Shown: positions 10,908 through 21,817, counted from the first letter of the stretch. The stretch is DNA of 64,000 nucleotides from Jackrogersella multiformis (GCA_902806575.1 CADCXD010000004.1:2728001-2792000), one strand, 5' to 3'. Numbers and translations are program-made. The notes: generated by a model not told the origin, from the letters alone.

Positions 10908-13299
10908 ATGCCCCAATCACAGTTTGATGGTATGTCTCCGTAGCTACAATGTTCTTAATGAAAGTCAAGCACAAGCTGACAATCTATGGGGAATAGACGC
11001 GGATGAGATCCGCATACTCGTCGCCACTGATAATCATGTGGGTTATGAGGAGCGTGATCCGATCCGTGGGGATGACAGCTGGAAATCATTCGACGAGATT
11101 ATGGTTTTAGCTCGGAAGGAGGATGTAAGCAATAGTCCCATCCCTCAGCCCTAAGCCCTAAGCCCCAAGCCCTAAGGATAGTTGCTGATGAGATAGATAG
11201 GTGGACATGGTGTTGCTTGCGGGCGACTTATTTCATGATAACAAGCCGTCCAGGAAGGCCATGTACCAGGTCATGCGATCCCTACGTAAGAACTGCCTTG
11301 GCATGAAACCGTGTGAGCTCCATTTCCTGAGCGATGCAACCGACGTCTTCAAAGGCGGATCTGGACATGTCAACTATGAAGACCCTGATATCAACATTTC
11401 CATCCCCGTCTTCTCCATCCACGGCAACCATGACGATCCTAGCGGCGAAGGTAACTATTGTTCCCTCGATCTGCTCCAGATGGCAGGACTTGTCAACTAT
11501 TTCGGGCGTGTGCCGGAGGCGGACAATATAGAAGCCAAACCTATTCTACTGCAGAAGGGCCGGACCAAGTTGGCACTCTACGGGATAAGCAATGTGCGCG
11601 ACGAACGGATGTTCCGGAATTTTCGCGATCACAATGTCAAATGGTTCAGACCGAATCAGCAATCGAGCGACTGGTTTAATCTGCTTGCTGTCCACCAAAA
11701 CCACCACGCCCACACTGCCACCGGCTACCTGCCCGAGAACATGTTACCAGAATGGCTGGACTTAGTCGTCTGGGGCCACGAGCACGAGTGTCTAATAGAT
11801 CCTAGCCACAACCCGGAGACTGGCTTTCATGTCATGCAGCCGGGTTCCTCAGTTGCCACGTCATTAGTCCCAGGTGAAGCCGTAGCTAAACATGTTGCTG
11901 TGCTTACTGTCACTGGCAGAGAATTTAAGGTAGAAAAACGCCGACTAAAGTCGGTCCGCCCTTTTATGACCGCCGAGATTATCCTCGCAAACGATAAGAG
12001 ATTTAAAGGTATCGACAAGAAGAAAGAAAACCGCCAGGAGCTCACGCGAAAGTTGATGGAAGTAGTAGAGGAAATGATTGAAGAAGCTAATACCGAGTGG
12101 GAATCCATCCAGGAAGAGGATGCTCTGGAGAATAAGCGACCACTACCCCTGATTCGTCTCAAGGTCGAATATACTGCTCCAGAAGGAGGCCAGTACGACA
12201 TCGAAAATCCACAGCGATTCTCTAATCGATTTCAAGGCAAGGTTGCGAACACCAACGACGTAGTACATTTTTATCGGAAGAAGACGGTGCAGAGTGAGTG
12301 GATGAGCTATAAAAAAATAATGATGAGTATCACTGATGCGTAACAGAAAAAGCTCCAGGTGCTGGAGAACTCCCGGAGGAATTTCTGGCAAGCTTAGAGG
12401 ATTTAGAGGACATTAAAGTCGACAAGCTAGTCGAGGAATTTCTCTCCGCCCAGGCACAATCCCTGAAAATCCTCCCCCAAGCCCCATTCGGCGATGCTGT
12501 CAATCAATTCGTTGACAAGGACGACAAGCATGCTATGGAATCATTCGTAAGCGAGTCACTATCAGAGCAAGTAAAGCAGATGCTATCACTTCAGGACAAC
12601 GACGAAGACCTCGAGAGCGCAATGGTGAGGGTTAAAGAGGCGCTCGAGCAAAAGTTCGCTGCAGGCAACTTGAGGCTGGCGAAAAGACGCGCATATAAGC
12701 CGAAACCAGACTCGTGGGACTCAGATCTTGACGGCCATTGGGAGGATCAGCCCGAAGCGATTGACCATGAAGCAATTGCGAATGATGCGAAGTCTAAGGC
12801 AACTCAACCTAAGGGCCGTGTACGAAAAGCAACACGGGTCGTAGAGGAGGACGAGGACATGGAGGACGTCGAGGAAGAACCGGCACCCAAACCAAGAGGA
12901 AGAGGCAGAGCGGCAGCCGCTAAGCCAAAGGCAGCTCCTAAGGCCCCGGCGAAGAAGCCACCCGCTAGGGGCCGGGGCCGCAAACCGGTCTTCGAACAGG
13001 ACGACGACGAAGACGAGGAGGAAGACGTAGTGATGGATGACGAAGACTTCGACCCTCCTGCCCCGCCGCCAAAACGCACCGCGGCGGCAAGAGCTGCGAC
13101 GACGAGGGCTGCGTCCACTAGATCGCAGGCGTCACGACCTACCTCGTCTGCCGCGTCCAAGGCCACCCCCAAGGCACGGCAGACGAAACTGAATTTCTCG
13201 TCGCAGAAGGCGACGCAGGAAGAGCCGTTGGAAATCAGCGACGACGAAATATCAGACGATTTCGAGTCGGTCCCGGAGACTAGGAGCCGGCGGCGTTAG
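10908..13299 (+). CDS. MRE11: Double-strand break repair nuclease MRE11
   Basis: Nuclease/phosphoesterase subunit of the MRE11-RAD50-NBS1 (MRX/MRN) complex, acting in the nucleus on double-strand breaks, meiotic breaks and telomeres. Proposed exons are 10908-10929, 10976-11124, 11201-12293 and 12347-13299, giving 738 residues. Metallophosphoesterase motifs are intact: TDNHVG (Asp26/His28), AGDLFHDN, GNHDD, LAVHQNHH and GHEHE. The capping domain and the conserved DKDDKHAM block follow. The C-terminus is acidic and Lys/Arg/Ala-rich with GRGR-type repeats (a GAR-like, DNA-binding tail). The first exon is only 22 nt. Its acceptor could be after 10975 or, in the same phase, after 10969, which would change only two residues. 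Intron 2 carries telomere-like CCCTAAG repeats. Confidence 0.95.
11149..11177 (+). repeat. Telomere-like CCCTAAG repeats in MRE11 intron 2
   Basis: Four 7-base units, CCCTAAG, CCCTAAG, CCCCAAG and CCCTAAG, in tandem inside the intron at 11125-11200. The unit contains CCCTAA, the complement of the usual fungal telomere repeat TTAGGG. Confidence 0.85.
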
Positions 13300-14897
13300 G
13301 CTTCCTGGGTATCGAGCAGGTAGCTTGCCACGCGATGTATTCGGGACAGGTATAAGCGAGCTACTGCATGGGTATGACGTCCTGGAGCTGAAGCCGAGCT
13401 GATGCTATACTGGGTAGCCAATCACTACAACGTTTTTTGGTGAACCGAGATCAATGTTCGCGCCTGTACTGCTGGTAATGTGCTTGCTGGCTTTACGTCT
13501 GTAGATGTCGTTGTAGCTGGGGGACTTCGACAGGTTCTACTGTGTCAGAATCGCACTATTGGTTTAAGGGGGAGGAGGGATTACTCCCCTTTACCTCTCG
13601 GGTAGCCCATGTAGCTTATAATTTTACCGGTAATCCGTTTATCGTTAGTTATAAATACTAAGCTATTCACGCTGCAGGTCACTCTATCATTGCTCTTGTT
13701 CTTCCTAGCAGACAAGATACGTCAGTCCACATGCTCTCGAGCTCTTTTAAGGAGGTTCCCAAACTTTGTTGGCAGGGCCCTCGAACGTTGAACTGTGGGA
13801 TGTTGGTCTAATGCCGGAGCTGCGTGAGGTGGTCATATTAACTCGGAAATAGGCCTATGCTCTCACATTTGACTCCGGTACAAAGCGGCATACAAGTGCT
13901 CATGTGTGGTAGGGTGGGTGGGAAAGTATGTCTAGATGTATATGTTGTTTCAGGAAATGGGGCTTGTGAGACTGGACTGCTTTATCATGTATTATAGCCA
14001 TGTGCGACTCATAATGTGATATAAATCTTAGTCGTTTTTCTTTAAAATGATGTAGTCTTTATCAAAAACAGAAAAGGGGGCTATATATGAGTGTAGAAAT
14101 AACTTAGTTACGTTTATTTCCCAGACGATATTAACAAACCACACGGATGGCCCGTTGGGGCGGTTTTATCTTTGTGACGCTTAGACTCGGAGAGCTTACG
14201 TCGTGAGCTTGCTCGCGTGGCTAGCTTCCGTCCTAGGTTAAGTGTAAACGTCGAACCTCTCAAACTTCGATGCGTTGCGTACTCCAAGTGTCTTACACTC
14301 CTTCATCACATCGTGATAGCTTTCTCCTACAATGTAATGTAGTGTCCACGAAATATCTAAATATCCATAGCGATTATTGTTATTCTATCGTCAATCTCCG
14401 TCTCATTACTAATTGAACGGGTGGATATCTGTGCACATCCGTAGCCATGTCTACTATAAACACCTCCAGCCCTGAGAACAATCACCCACCACCATCGGAC
14501 ATGATGGTGCAAGGACTTCAACGTTCGCTAGGCTTAAATAAACACATGTCACTAGTTTCAAGTTGCCCCTATACTCTACTAGATCCGCGTGGCTAACAGA
14601 GACATAAGTCTACATAGGTATACGTTAGAGATGTCGTATAAGTCCGGAAGTCTCCCCTGTAGTCGTAGACTAATAGACAGGACTAAACATCGCATGCCGT
14701 TTGACACGCAAGATTCTGGAGATTTGGGTTCGAGCAGTCTTAGATATAATTGTATACAATCACCTTGAAGTACCCTCCCGCCCGGGAGGGAGATATCTAA
14801 GTGCTGTATAGCCAACAATCCATCTCGCTGTGGACATTTTTGCATGATCTCGACATAATACTCCTACAGCCGGGCATGACCACTCGCTCCCCCCAAA
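13300..14897. other. Intergenic region, no gene seen
   Basis: About 1.6 kb between the MRE11 stop and the LicD gene. The open frame at 14579-14845 (minus) has no recognisable features. A small GC hairpin, CCTCCCGCCCGGGAGG, lies at about 14773-14788. I see no RNA gene. Confidence 0.55.
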
Positions 14898-16116
14898 ATG
14901 CACCCCGTACTGCCCCTCCTATTCCTCCTCGTCGCAACCTGCACCCCAGCCGCCATGCGCAGCAAGTCCAGCACGCAGCACAAGAGCTCCGCCATCAAGG
15001 AACCCAACGTGAAAAACAACAAACCCGCCGCGCAGAAGCCGCAGCAGGCCAAGTACTTCTACGAGGCGGGCTACACGCTGCAGCTGGGACACTACGACGC
15101 GCGGTACTTCCGGGGCGAGGTGCCGTACCAGGAGCACCGGCCGGCGCTGCGGCACCTGGTGCGGTCGTGGCTGACGACGAGCCGCGAGCTCGGCGTCGAG
15201 ACCTGGCTCGCGCACGGCACGCTGCTGGGCTGGTGGTGGAACGGCCGCGTCATGCCCTGGGACTACGACCTCGACGTCCAGATGCCGACCGCCACGCTGT
15301 CGTACCTCGGGCGGTATTTCAACCGCACGCTGCATGACTACCGATTCCTCGCGGAGGAGGGGAATATAGGTGACGAGGGCTTTGCGACTGCTGGTAAGAG
15401 CAGGGGAAGTAGTAGTAGTAGTGGTGGTGGTGGTAGTAGTGGTAACGACGGAAGCGGAGGAAGCAGCAACAGCGGCGAGTACGTGAACAAGACGTACCTC
15501 CTGGACGTGAACCCGCACCACGGGGACCTGGAGCGGGGCAACGGGGCCAACATCATCGACGCGCGGTGGGTCGACGTCAGCAACGGGCTGTTCATCGACA
15601 TCACGGGGCTGGCGGAGCGCGACCCGGCCGGCAGCCCGGGGGTCTGGAGCTGCAAGAACGCGCACCGCTACCGCACCGCCGAGCTGTACCCCGTGCGCCG
15701 CACCGAGTTCGAGGGCGTGCCCGCGAGCGTGCCGTACGCCTTCGATAAGATCTTGACGGATGAGTACGGCGGCAAGAGTTTGGTTAATACCGAGTGGCTT
15801 GGGTGAGTCTGCCAGTTTTTGCCATTTGACTCTAAGCCCCTGAAATGCCTTCCGCAATGTTGATTAGCCCCCCTGTCTATCTGAGTCTTTCTTCATTGGC
15901 CTAGTCATTTAGAATACCGTCAAGGCGAGGGAGTTGCTGATCTGAATCGATAGGCATCACTGGGTACCGGAGCTCAAGGAGTGGGTGAAGAACCCCGAGC
16001 CGCCGCACGAGGAAAAAGGGGAGGTGGCGCTCAGCAACCAGCAGCAGGACACCAAGGCCGTCGTGGTGGTTGTGGAGAAGACAGTTGTAAAGGGAGCCTC
16101 GAAAGGCGATCCCTAG
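14898..16116 (+). CDS. Secreted/Golgi LicD-family phosphotransferase
   Basis: Exons 14898-15802 and 15954-16116 join in frame to 355 residues (intron GTGAGT...ATAG). Residues 1-19 look like a signal peptide or membrane anchor (MHPVLPLLFLLVATCTPAA). The LicD/fukutin-type nucleotidyl- or phospho-transferase core has ETWLAHGTLLGWWWNGR, MPWDYDLDVQ (Asp122/124/126, the metal-binding DxD region) and a C-terminal LGHHWVP block supplied by exon 2. The fungal relative is Mnn4, which promotes mannosylphosphate transfer to glycans in the Golgi, so cell-wall or secreted glycan modification is the likely role. A Ser/Gly-rich microsatellite-coded insertion (about residues 168-194) interrupts the domain. 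The protein is shorter than full Mnn4 and lacks its long Lys/Glu repeat tail. Coding DNA is very GC-rich. Confidence 0.85.
15408..15443 (+). repeat. AGT/GGT trinucleotide microsatellite in coding DNA
   Basis: Run of AGT then GGT triplets encoding a Ser then Gly stretch inside the LicD domain. It is likely variable in length between strains. Confidence 0.8.
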
Positions 16117-16674
16117 CTTGAATATTATCTGCGGGCCTTGTTAACTTGCTTCAACCCCTTATTGGATCCCCCGTTATGAAGCCCAAGATACCTATCTTAT
16201 ATCTTTTATACATCAGATGAATTGGTATTTTTATTCTAAACAGAATAAATCAGCATTTTGATATATAATATATATATGGACGATACATACGTTACTGTTA
16301 ACTGAATTCAGCCAGATCCTGGGGGCCTCCTAAGCACTGAACTTATCCATCACAGAGGAGATATTTCGCAAGCCCCCTTGGAGATCTTCATACCGTTTTT
16401 AAAAGCAGTTCATGATACTCGCATAATATACATTTGGCCAATCCACCCAAAGGGTAATATCCTGTTCCCCAGACGCCACCGCCAGCCATGATGCGTAGTG
16501 AACTTCATGAACTCCATCCCACCCAAGTTAGCTAAAAACCAAGATATGACAAAAACAGCTGTCAGAACAGCTATGAGTTGTGCTCATAATGTCCTAGGAT
16601 AACGTAAACGCTTAGTCGCCGCCTGAAAACATCGCGGTGCTTGCTGTGCCCAAAGATATGCCCAATCATCAACA
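16117..16674. other. Convergent 3' intergenic region
   Basis: Lies between the LicD gene and the 3' end of the WLM protease gene. It contains an AT dinucleotide-rich stretch at about 16259-16277 and no gene. Confidence 0.55.
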
Positions 16675-17682
16675 CTACTGGTCATCCCCTGTCTCCTCCT
16701 CCGCTTGCTTCTGCTTCTTGATGCGTTCCTCGGCAGCCTTAGCTATAGCTTCTCTTCTGCTCAACGCGCCCCTCCCCGTAGCAGCCGCGCCGCCTCCGCC
16801 GCCGAGCACGAACTCGCCGCCGGTCCATCCGCCGTGATCATACGCGACCTCCCCGCTCGGCTCGTAGTACTCAGCCTCGCCGACGCTCTTCCCGCCGCTC
16901 TTCCAGTCGGCCCTCGCGACTTCGCGCTCGATCTGGTGGCACAGGTCCCAGAAGCTGCGGTCGTGGTCGCTGTGCACGTTGTGGGCGAGCTCGTGGCACA
17001 GGGTGTTGCGGATGGTCTTGTAGTCGCGGTAGCCGTCGTAGGCGTCGGTGCGCAGCCTCAGCTCGATGACCTCGCCCTGGTTGCGGTTCAAGCCCAGGAT
17101 GCGCGTGGTGCCCTCGTGGCTCGACTCCGTGTACGATAGCGGGTCCATCTCGGTCAGCAGCCCGACGCTGAACTTGTGCGCGCGCATCGCGGCCCGGATC
17201 CCCGGGTCCGCCTTCAGCCGCTCGAGGAAGGCCTGCGAGCGCGCCGGGTTCGGCAGGTTCGGGAGCGGCCGCAGCGTCGCGAAGGTGTACGTGCTGTCCT
17301 CCTGCGCGCGCTGCGGGTCCCGCCGCGAGTACGCTCGGGGTAGGTTGCGCCGCGCGGAGTCGAGGTGCGCCTGTCGGCTGGCGGCGTGCTTGGCGGCGGA
17401 GGCTAGCGAGGCGATCTCGGCGCTGGACGACCCGATCAGAGTTATCTTCTTGTCTTGCAGGTCGGCGACGGGGCGGTCGGCGAAGGGGGCCTTGAGGAGG
17501 CCGAGCTTGGAGACCATGAGCTTCTGGTTGCTGACGGGGATGAAGAGCTCTTCTTTGATCTTGTCGGCGAGGTCGGCGACGGTGGCGGTGGGGTTTATGT
17601 AGATGTCGTAGGGCTTGCCATGGTGTGTGACTTTGACGGTCATGCCTCTGGATTCTGGTGGGATCTCGTTTTGTTCTGCCAT
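16675..17682 (-). CDS. Ubiquitin-like domain / WLM metalloprotease
   Basis: Intronless, 335 residues from the ATG at 17680-17682. An upstream in-frame ATG at 17767-17769 would add 29 residues of no clear merit. The N-terminus (about 14-90) is a ubiquitin-like fold with MTVKVTHHGKPYDIYI. The Wss1p-like metalloprotease (WLM) domain follows, with IRNTLCHELAHNVHSDHD: the HExxHxxxxxH zinc site uses His230, Glu231, His234 and His240. A Gly-rich patch and a basic coiled C-terminus end the protein. The family includes the fungal ubiquitin/metalloprotease fusion proteins and yeast Wss1, which removes DNA-protein crosslinks and cleaves SUMO or ubiquitin conjugates. This one carries a Ubl, unlike Wss1, so its target is open. 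Coding DNA is strongly GC-rich. Confidence 0.9.
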   Translation of the reverse strand: MAEQNEIPPESRGMTVKVTHHGKPYDIYINPTATVADLADKIKEELFIPVSNQKLMVSKLGLLKAPFADRPVADLQDKKITLIGSSSAEIASLASAAKHAASRQAHLDSARRNLPRAYSRRDPQRAQEDSTYTFATLRPLPNLPNPARSQAFLERLKADPGIRAAMRAHKFSVGLLTEMDPLSYTESSHEGTTRILGLNRNQGEVIELRLRTDAYDGYRDYKTIRNTLCHELAHNVHSDHDRSFWDLCHQIEREVARADWKSGGKSVGEAEYYEPSGEVAYDHGGWTGGEFVLGGGGGAAATGRGALSRREAIAKAAEERIKKQKQAEEETGDDQ

Positions 17683-18581
17683 AGATGCTGGGTGATGCTG
17701 GGTGATGTCGGGCTTGATGAGATAAGTAAGCTGTTCTCTACCTGTATATATAGAGGAGTGTATTATCACGCAATCCTATCACGTCGTAATATTGGAATAT
17801 TAATAGGTATAGATATCACTGGCAAGCGGCAATGATGTGGTAGATAGATGATAGATTATTGATAGAGGAGGAAACCGATCCTACCTGTCGACTTCGAAGA
17901 ATTTTAGTTTTTGTTCCCGATAGTTCTCGTCGAAGATTCTACAAGAGTGACTTGGTCTACTACCTACGCAGATTAATAAATGTGTATATCCGAAGTATTT
18001 GTTGAAGGTGGAAGCTTTGTAATCCAATCAGTACCTAGGTACGTCAGATGCCGGATGCCTCATATGCCAAGAGACCCGCATATTATGTATCCGCGTATCT
18101 ACGTATCTGCGTATCTATGTATCTATGTACCTGGTGCCTAGGGTGGATGCCGAATGCCGACCCATGATGCTAGCTAATAAGACAGAAGAAGTACATGCGT
18201 ATATGTGGCTGGAGATGTAATCTTGGATATTTCCGTATTGTATCAGCCACAACTAAAAAGATCAACCAGGGTACAGGGATCCAATCATACGTCAATCGCG
18301 TCCCGGGTGTAATTGTGTCCTTTTACTTTTTAGAAGAAACATTCTTTTACTTTTGTCCCTGTAAATGTTTTACCACCACCACCACCACCACCGGTCAACA
18401 CAGCGACTTAGCACTAGTTACAACCTCCCTTTCGTTTTCGCGGATGTTTCCTGCGAACCCTCTTGTCAACTCATAGTCTAACCAAGTCGAACAAATTGGC
18501 TCTAGAAACCTCGAGCCTAACACAATCGATCGCGCCCGTCGTCTGCGAAGCTTTTAGGAGCTCCGCTCCCTCGATTCGATC
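17683..18581. other. Divergent promoter region of WLM protease and ERD2
   Basis: Holds an 8-base tandem repeat (18087-18130) and a CAC trinucleotide run near 18371-18392. An open frame at 18195-18476 has no recognisable content. Confidence 0.55.
18087..18130 (+). repeat. 8-bp tandem repeat (GTATCTRY)
   Basis: Five near-identical units GTATCCGC, GTATCTAC, GTATCTGC, GTATCTAT and GTATCTAT followed by GTAC, in the intergenic region upstream of ERD2. Confidence 0.8.
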
Positions 18582-19423
18582 ATGCCGTTAAACCTCTTCC
18601 GAGTCCTGGGTATGCGCCAATGCTATAGGGTGTTCCTTATGTTCCTTATGTTCCTTATTGAATAATTCTAATAGCCATGTTTAGGGGATTTCTCCCATTT
18701 AGCCTCCATCTTCATCCTCCTACACAAGATGGTTCAGCTCAATGTAAGTTGTGCTACGACACGAGGGAGCTCTAGATTACATCTAACAACTATCCTAGGG
18801 CGCCTCAGGAATTTCCTTCAAGTCTCAAGCTCTATATTTAATAGTTTATGTTACTCGTTATCTAGGTATGCTGCTATTCGCCCACTCTCTTCTTATATCG
18901 AGTTGCCTATACTTACCAAATGTCCATAGATCTATTCAGCACGACTAGCATCTATAATATCGTCTTCAAAATTTTGTTTATCAGCAGCCAGGGCTACATT
19001 ATCTACCTGATGACAACCAAATACAGACCAACGGTCGATCCGAACCAAGATACCTTCCGCGTCCAGTATCTTCTGGGCGGCGCCGCCATTCTTGCCGTCC
19101 TCATACCCTACGAGTACACATTTTCCGAGATCCTATGGGCATTTTCGATTTGGTTGGAGGCAGTGGCTATCCTTCCTCAGTTGTTCATGCTGCAAAGGAC
19201 GGGTGAAGCTGAGGTCATCACAACCCACTACCTCTTCGCGCTGGGTATCTACAGGACTCTCTACATCCCCAACTGGATCTACAGGTACATGACCGAGCCT
19301 AAGCACAAGGTCGATTGGATTGCCATCGTGGCCGGTCTTATCCAGACTGTGCTATACAGCGACTTCTTCTGGATTTACTACAACAAGGTCCTAAAGGGCA
19401 AGAAGTTCAAGCTTCCCGTATAA
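18582..19423 (+). CDS. ERD2: ER lumen protein-retaining (HDEL) receptor
   Basis: Seven-helix receptor that retrieves soluble HDEL/KDEL proteins from the Golgi to the ER through COPI vesicles. Exons 18582-18609, 18685-18743, 18799-18865 and 18930-19423 give 215 residues, the usual length. The characteristic segments are present: MPLNLFRVLGDFSHLASIF at the N-terminus, SGISFKSQALY, VTRYLDLF, then PYEYTFSEILWAFSIWLEAV and TTHYLFALGIYR. The tail ends KGKKFKLPV, with basic residues typical of the COPI-interacting end. All splice sites are canonical. Intron 1 contains three tandem copies of a 9-base unit. The Met inside exon 2 (18729) is not the start, because the first helix lies upstream. Confidence 0.96.
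18631..18657 (+). repeat. 9-bp tandem repeat in ERD2 intron 1
   Basis: Three perfect copies of TGTTCCTTA within the first intron. Confidence 0.85.
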
Positions 19424-20070
19424 GCATTCTTGACTTATTCTGCTTCTCGTCGTTAGTTGAGGAAGAGAGGATGCCTCTGGTGTCCCATAGCATGATTCAA
19501 ATGTACGCGGTATCTACTGGGTATCTGCAGGTTTCTCGCTCAAAGGCGACCTATAGGCTTACGGGACTGTCTGCTCACGTCTAATGAGCATGGTGACGCC
19601 GATAGGGGTTTCGAACATGTCTCAAATAGAACGTGTATTCACGGCGTGTCGGTGTGCATGGCTGGCGTTAGGTTAGGCGAGGCTCACGGTTTCTCAGCCT
19701 GAAAGTGCTTGGCCATAGGAAGGCCTGTCATGGGCTCGGATGGATGTAACTGTACATAAAAACGTATGATTTCAAGGTAATGAAAATTATGGAGCTGGAG
19801 GTCTCGGGTGCCGCATCCAATCCAATGTGAAGGGTAGCTAGGTATCTTAGGAGACATGCTTGTGATCGACCTTCTATGTAGTACTAAAAGGGAATTTAGG
19901 AATCTCGGTAGGAAGCATGTACTCGTATTAATGATTTTAAACACTATTTACAAGAGATTATATGGCTGATGAGCTGTCTGCAATGAAGGAGCTATACGAT
20001 GCCAATGAGTACAAAGTCCTCCTAGCAATAATATTTCACAATGTGTCCTAAATGAATACTAACCATTATG
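19424..20070. other. Convergent 3' intergenic region
   Basis: No gene seen between ERD2 and the membrane-protein gene. The minus-strand frame at 19684-19944 is unremarkable. Confidence 0.55.
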
Positions 20071-21817
20071 TCAAAGCGCATGCGGTTGATAACTCGAGCC
20101 TCGCTCGAGCGAGAAATGATTAACCAACCGCCTCGGGACCGGCGCCTGGACGTGCAATGAAGAAGCCCTGGACGGCAGAGCCGGCATGTCTACCCTCGAT
20201 TCCGCGTGCGCACCGTCGGAGTTGGAGTGCGTGTGCATGGCCATCATGTGGCACTGCCCCGTCGCGGACACGGGCGGCGCTTCGTATTCCGCCTCCGCGG
20301 CGTATACGGGGTTCATGGCGAGGGGCCCGGCGTCTTTGCGCGTGCGCCCGCGCAAGCTGCCCACGCGCACGACCAGCGGCCGCCGCCCGCCCCTGATGCT
20401 CTGCTCCCGCGCCAGCGACACCTGCGCGGGCGCCGGCACCCTGGGGCCCGGCCCCGCTGCGCCCACCGGCGACGGCTGCAGCGAGGGCTCGGGCTCCGCC
20501 GGCTCGTAGACCTGGAACTCGAACGACTGCCCGCTCTCCGACGTCAGCGGCGACACCGGGAGCTCCGGGTCGCTCCCCTCGGGCCCCGGCATGGAGAGCG
20601 GCCGCGCCGTGTGCGACATCGCCGGGTGCTCGGCCGTCGGCGGCAACGCGACGCGCTGCTTGATGTCGGGGATGTAGTCGTCGCCGCCGCCGCCGAGGGA
20701 CCGGCTTCGGTGGCGGTTCGCGATTATCGGGACCGAGAACATGCGCAGCGCAGAGAGCCGCTCTTGGATGGATTGCGAGAGGGAGTGGTGCTGCTGGTGG
20801 TCGGTCGGGCCCTCGCTCCTCATGTCGGGCGGCGCGTCGGAGTCGTATTTCCCCTGCAGCTCCTGTCGCCGCCGAGCCTTCCGGCGCATGAGCAGGAAGG
20901 TGGCTAGGGCTGAGATGAGGGACGATATTATGGCGATCGAGATCACGATGCCCCCGATTTGTCCCGAGGTCAGGGTTGAGCCTTGGGCTGGGGCGCTGTT
21001 TGCGTTGGCCTTGGTATATTGTTAGTGATGTTTCTTCATACAGAGTGTTATTGTTGTTATTATTATTATTATTATCGTGAACGGGCTAGGTGCTTACCAT
21101 AGCAGCGCTCACGCTAGCCTGCGCGTCCTTCACGACGCTCTGCGCACTGGCTTGTGCCTCCTCTATGGCATTGCTGGCGCTCGTCTGGATGCTCGCGATC
21201 GCGCCGATATCATTCGTCCTGGTGGTGCTGGTGATACTGCTTCGTTGCGATGAGGTAGCGGAAACACCGGTCGCTGTTGCGGCTAACGAAGCCGAGATCG
21301 CCGAAAGCGACGACGAGAAGGCGGCTGTTAGGCTGTTTGAGACGGCAGTCGATACGCTGCTTGACACGGCAGATGATATGCTGCTGCTGATTTCGGCCGG
21401 ATTGGGAGCACCTGGTGGAAGAGGAGGAGGTGATGTTGGTAGCAGTGGTGTTAGTGTCGGTGTTAGTGGTGTTATTAGTGGTGTTAGTGTTGGTGTTAGT
21501 GGTTGTGGCCTGTCGTCATCTTCATCTCCATCATTATCGATGTCATCTGGATCCTCTTCAGCCTGACGGGCTTGGAGGCGGGTGCTCTCTGGTAATGCTG
21601 CGGTCGGAAGAGTAAACGTCGCTGTGGTTGACGAAAGCAGAGCTTCGACATTTTCCCTCTCCATCACAATCCATCTCAACTCTACCAGTCCATTTCGTTC
21701 CTCCCTCCGCACTCTGTTATTCAGGCCATCTCCATCAAGCGCAGAATCGCCGAACCCCAAGCCTATAGTTGGCCACAGCGAGCACAGCAATAGGAGCGAT
21801 ATTCCATATTTGGCCAT
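20071..21817 (-). CDS. Single-pass mucin-like membrane protein
   Basis: Exons 21098-21817 and 20071-21009 join in frame to 552 residues. Residues 1-21 form a signal peptide (MAKYGISLLLLCSLWPTIGLG). The outer part has an acidic patch, a Thr/Pro repeat (LTPTLTPLITPLTPTLTPLL) and a long Ser/Ala/Thr stretch likely to be O-mannosylated. A transmembrane helix (about 258-280, GGIVISIAIISSLISALATFLL) is followed by the basic stop-transfer MRRKARRR. The cytoplasmic tail of about 270 residues is Pro/Ser-rich. The architecture resembles Mid2/Wsc-type wall-stress sensors, but no cysteine-rich WSC domain is present and I cannot assign a function. The intron contains an ATT microsatellite. Confidence 0.75.
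21057..21075 (+). repeat. TTA/ATT microsatellite in an intron
   Basis: About six TTA units inside the intron of the mucin-like membrane protein gene. Confidence 0.8.

Noticed and set aside
14919..15857. 312-codon minus-strand frame opposite the LicD gene
   Set aside because: GC-rich shadow of the plus-strand exon, rich in Val/Ala/Arg, while the plus strand shows LicD motifs.
20206..20907. Arg-rich plus-strand frame opposite the membrane-protein gene
   Set aside because: Shadow of GC-rich coding DNA; the minus strand has a transmembrane helix and a continuous splice solution.
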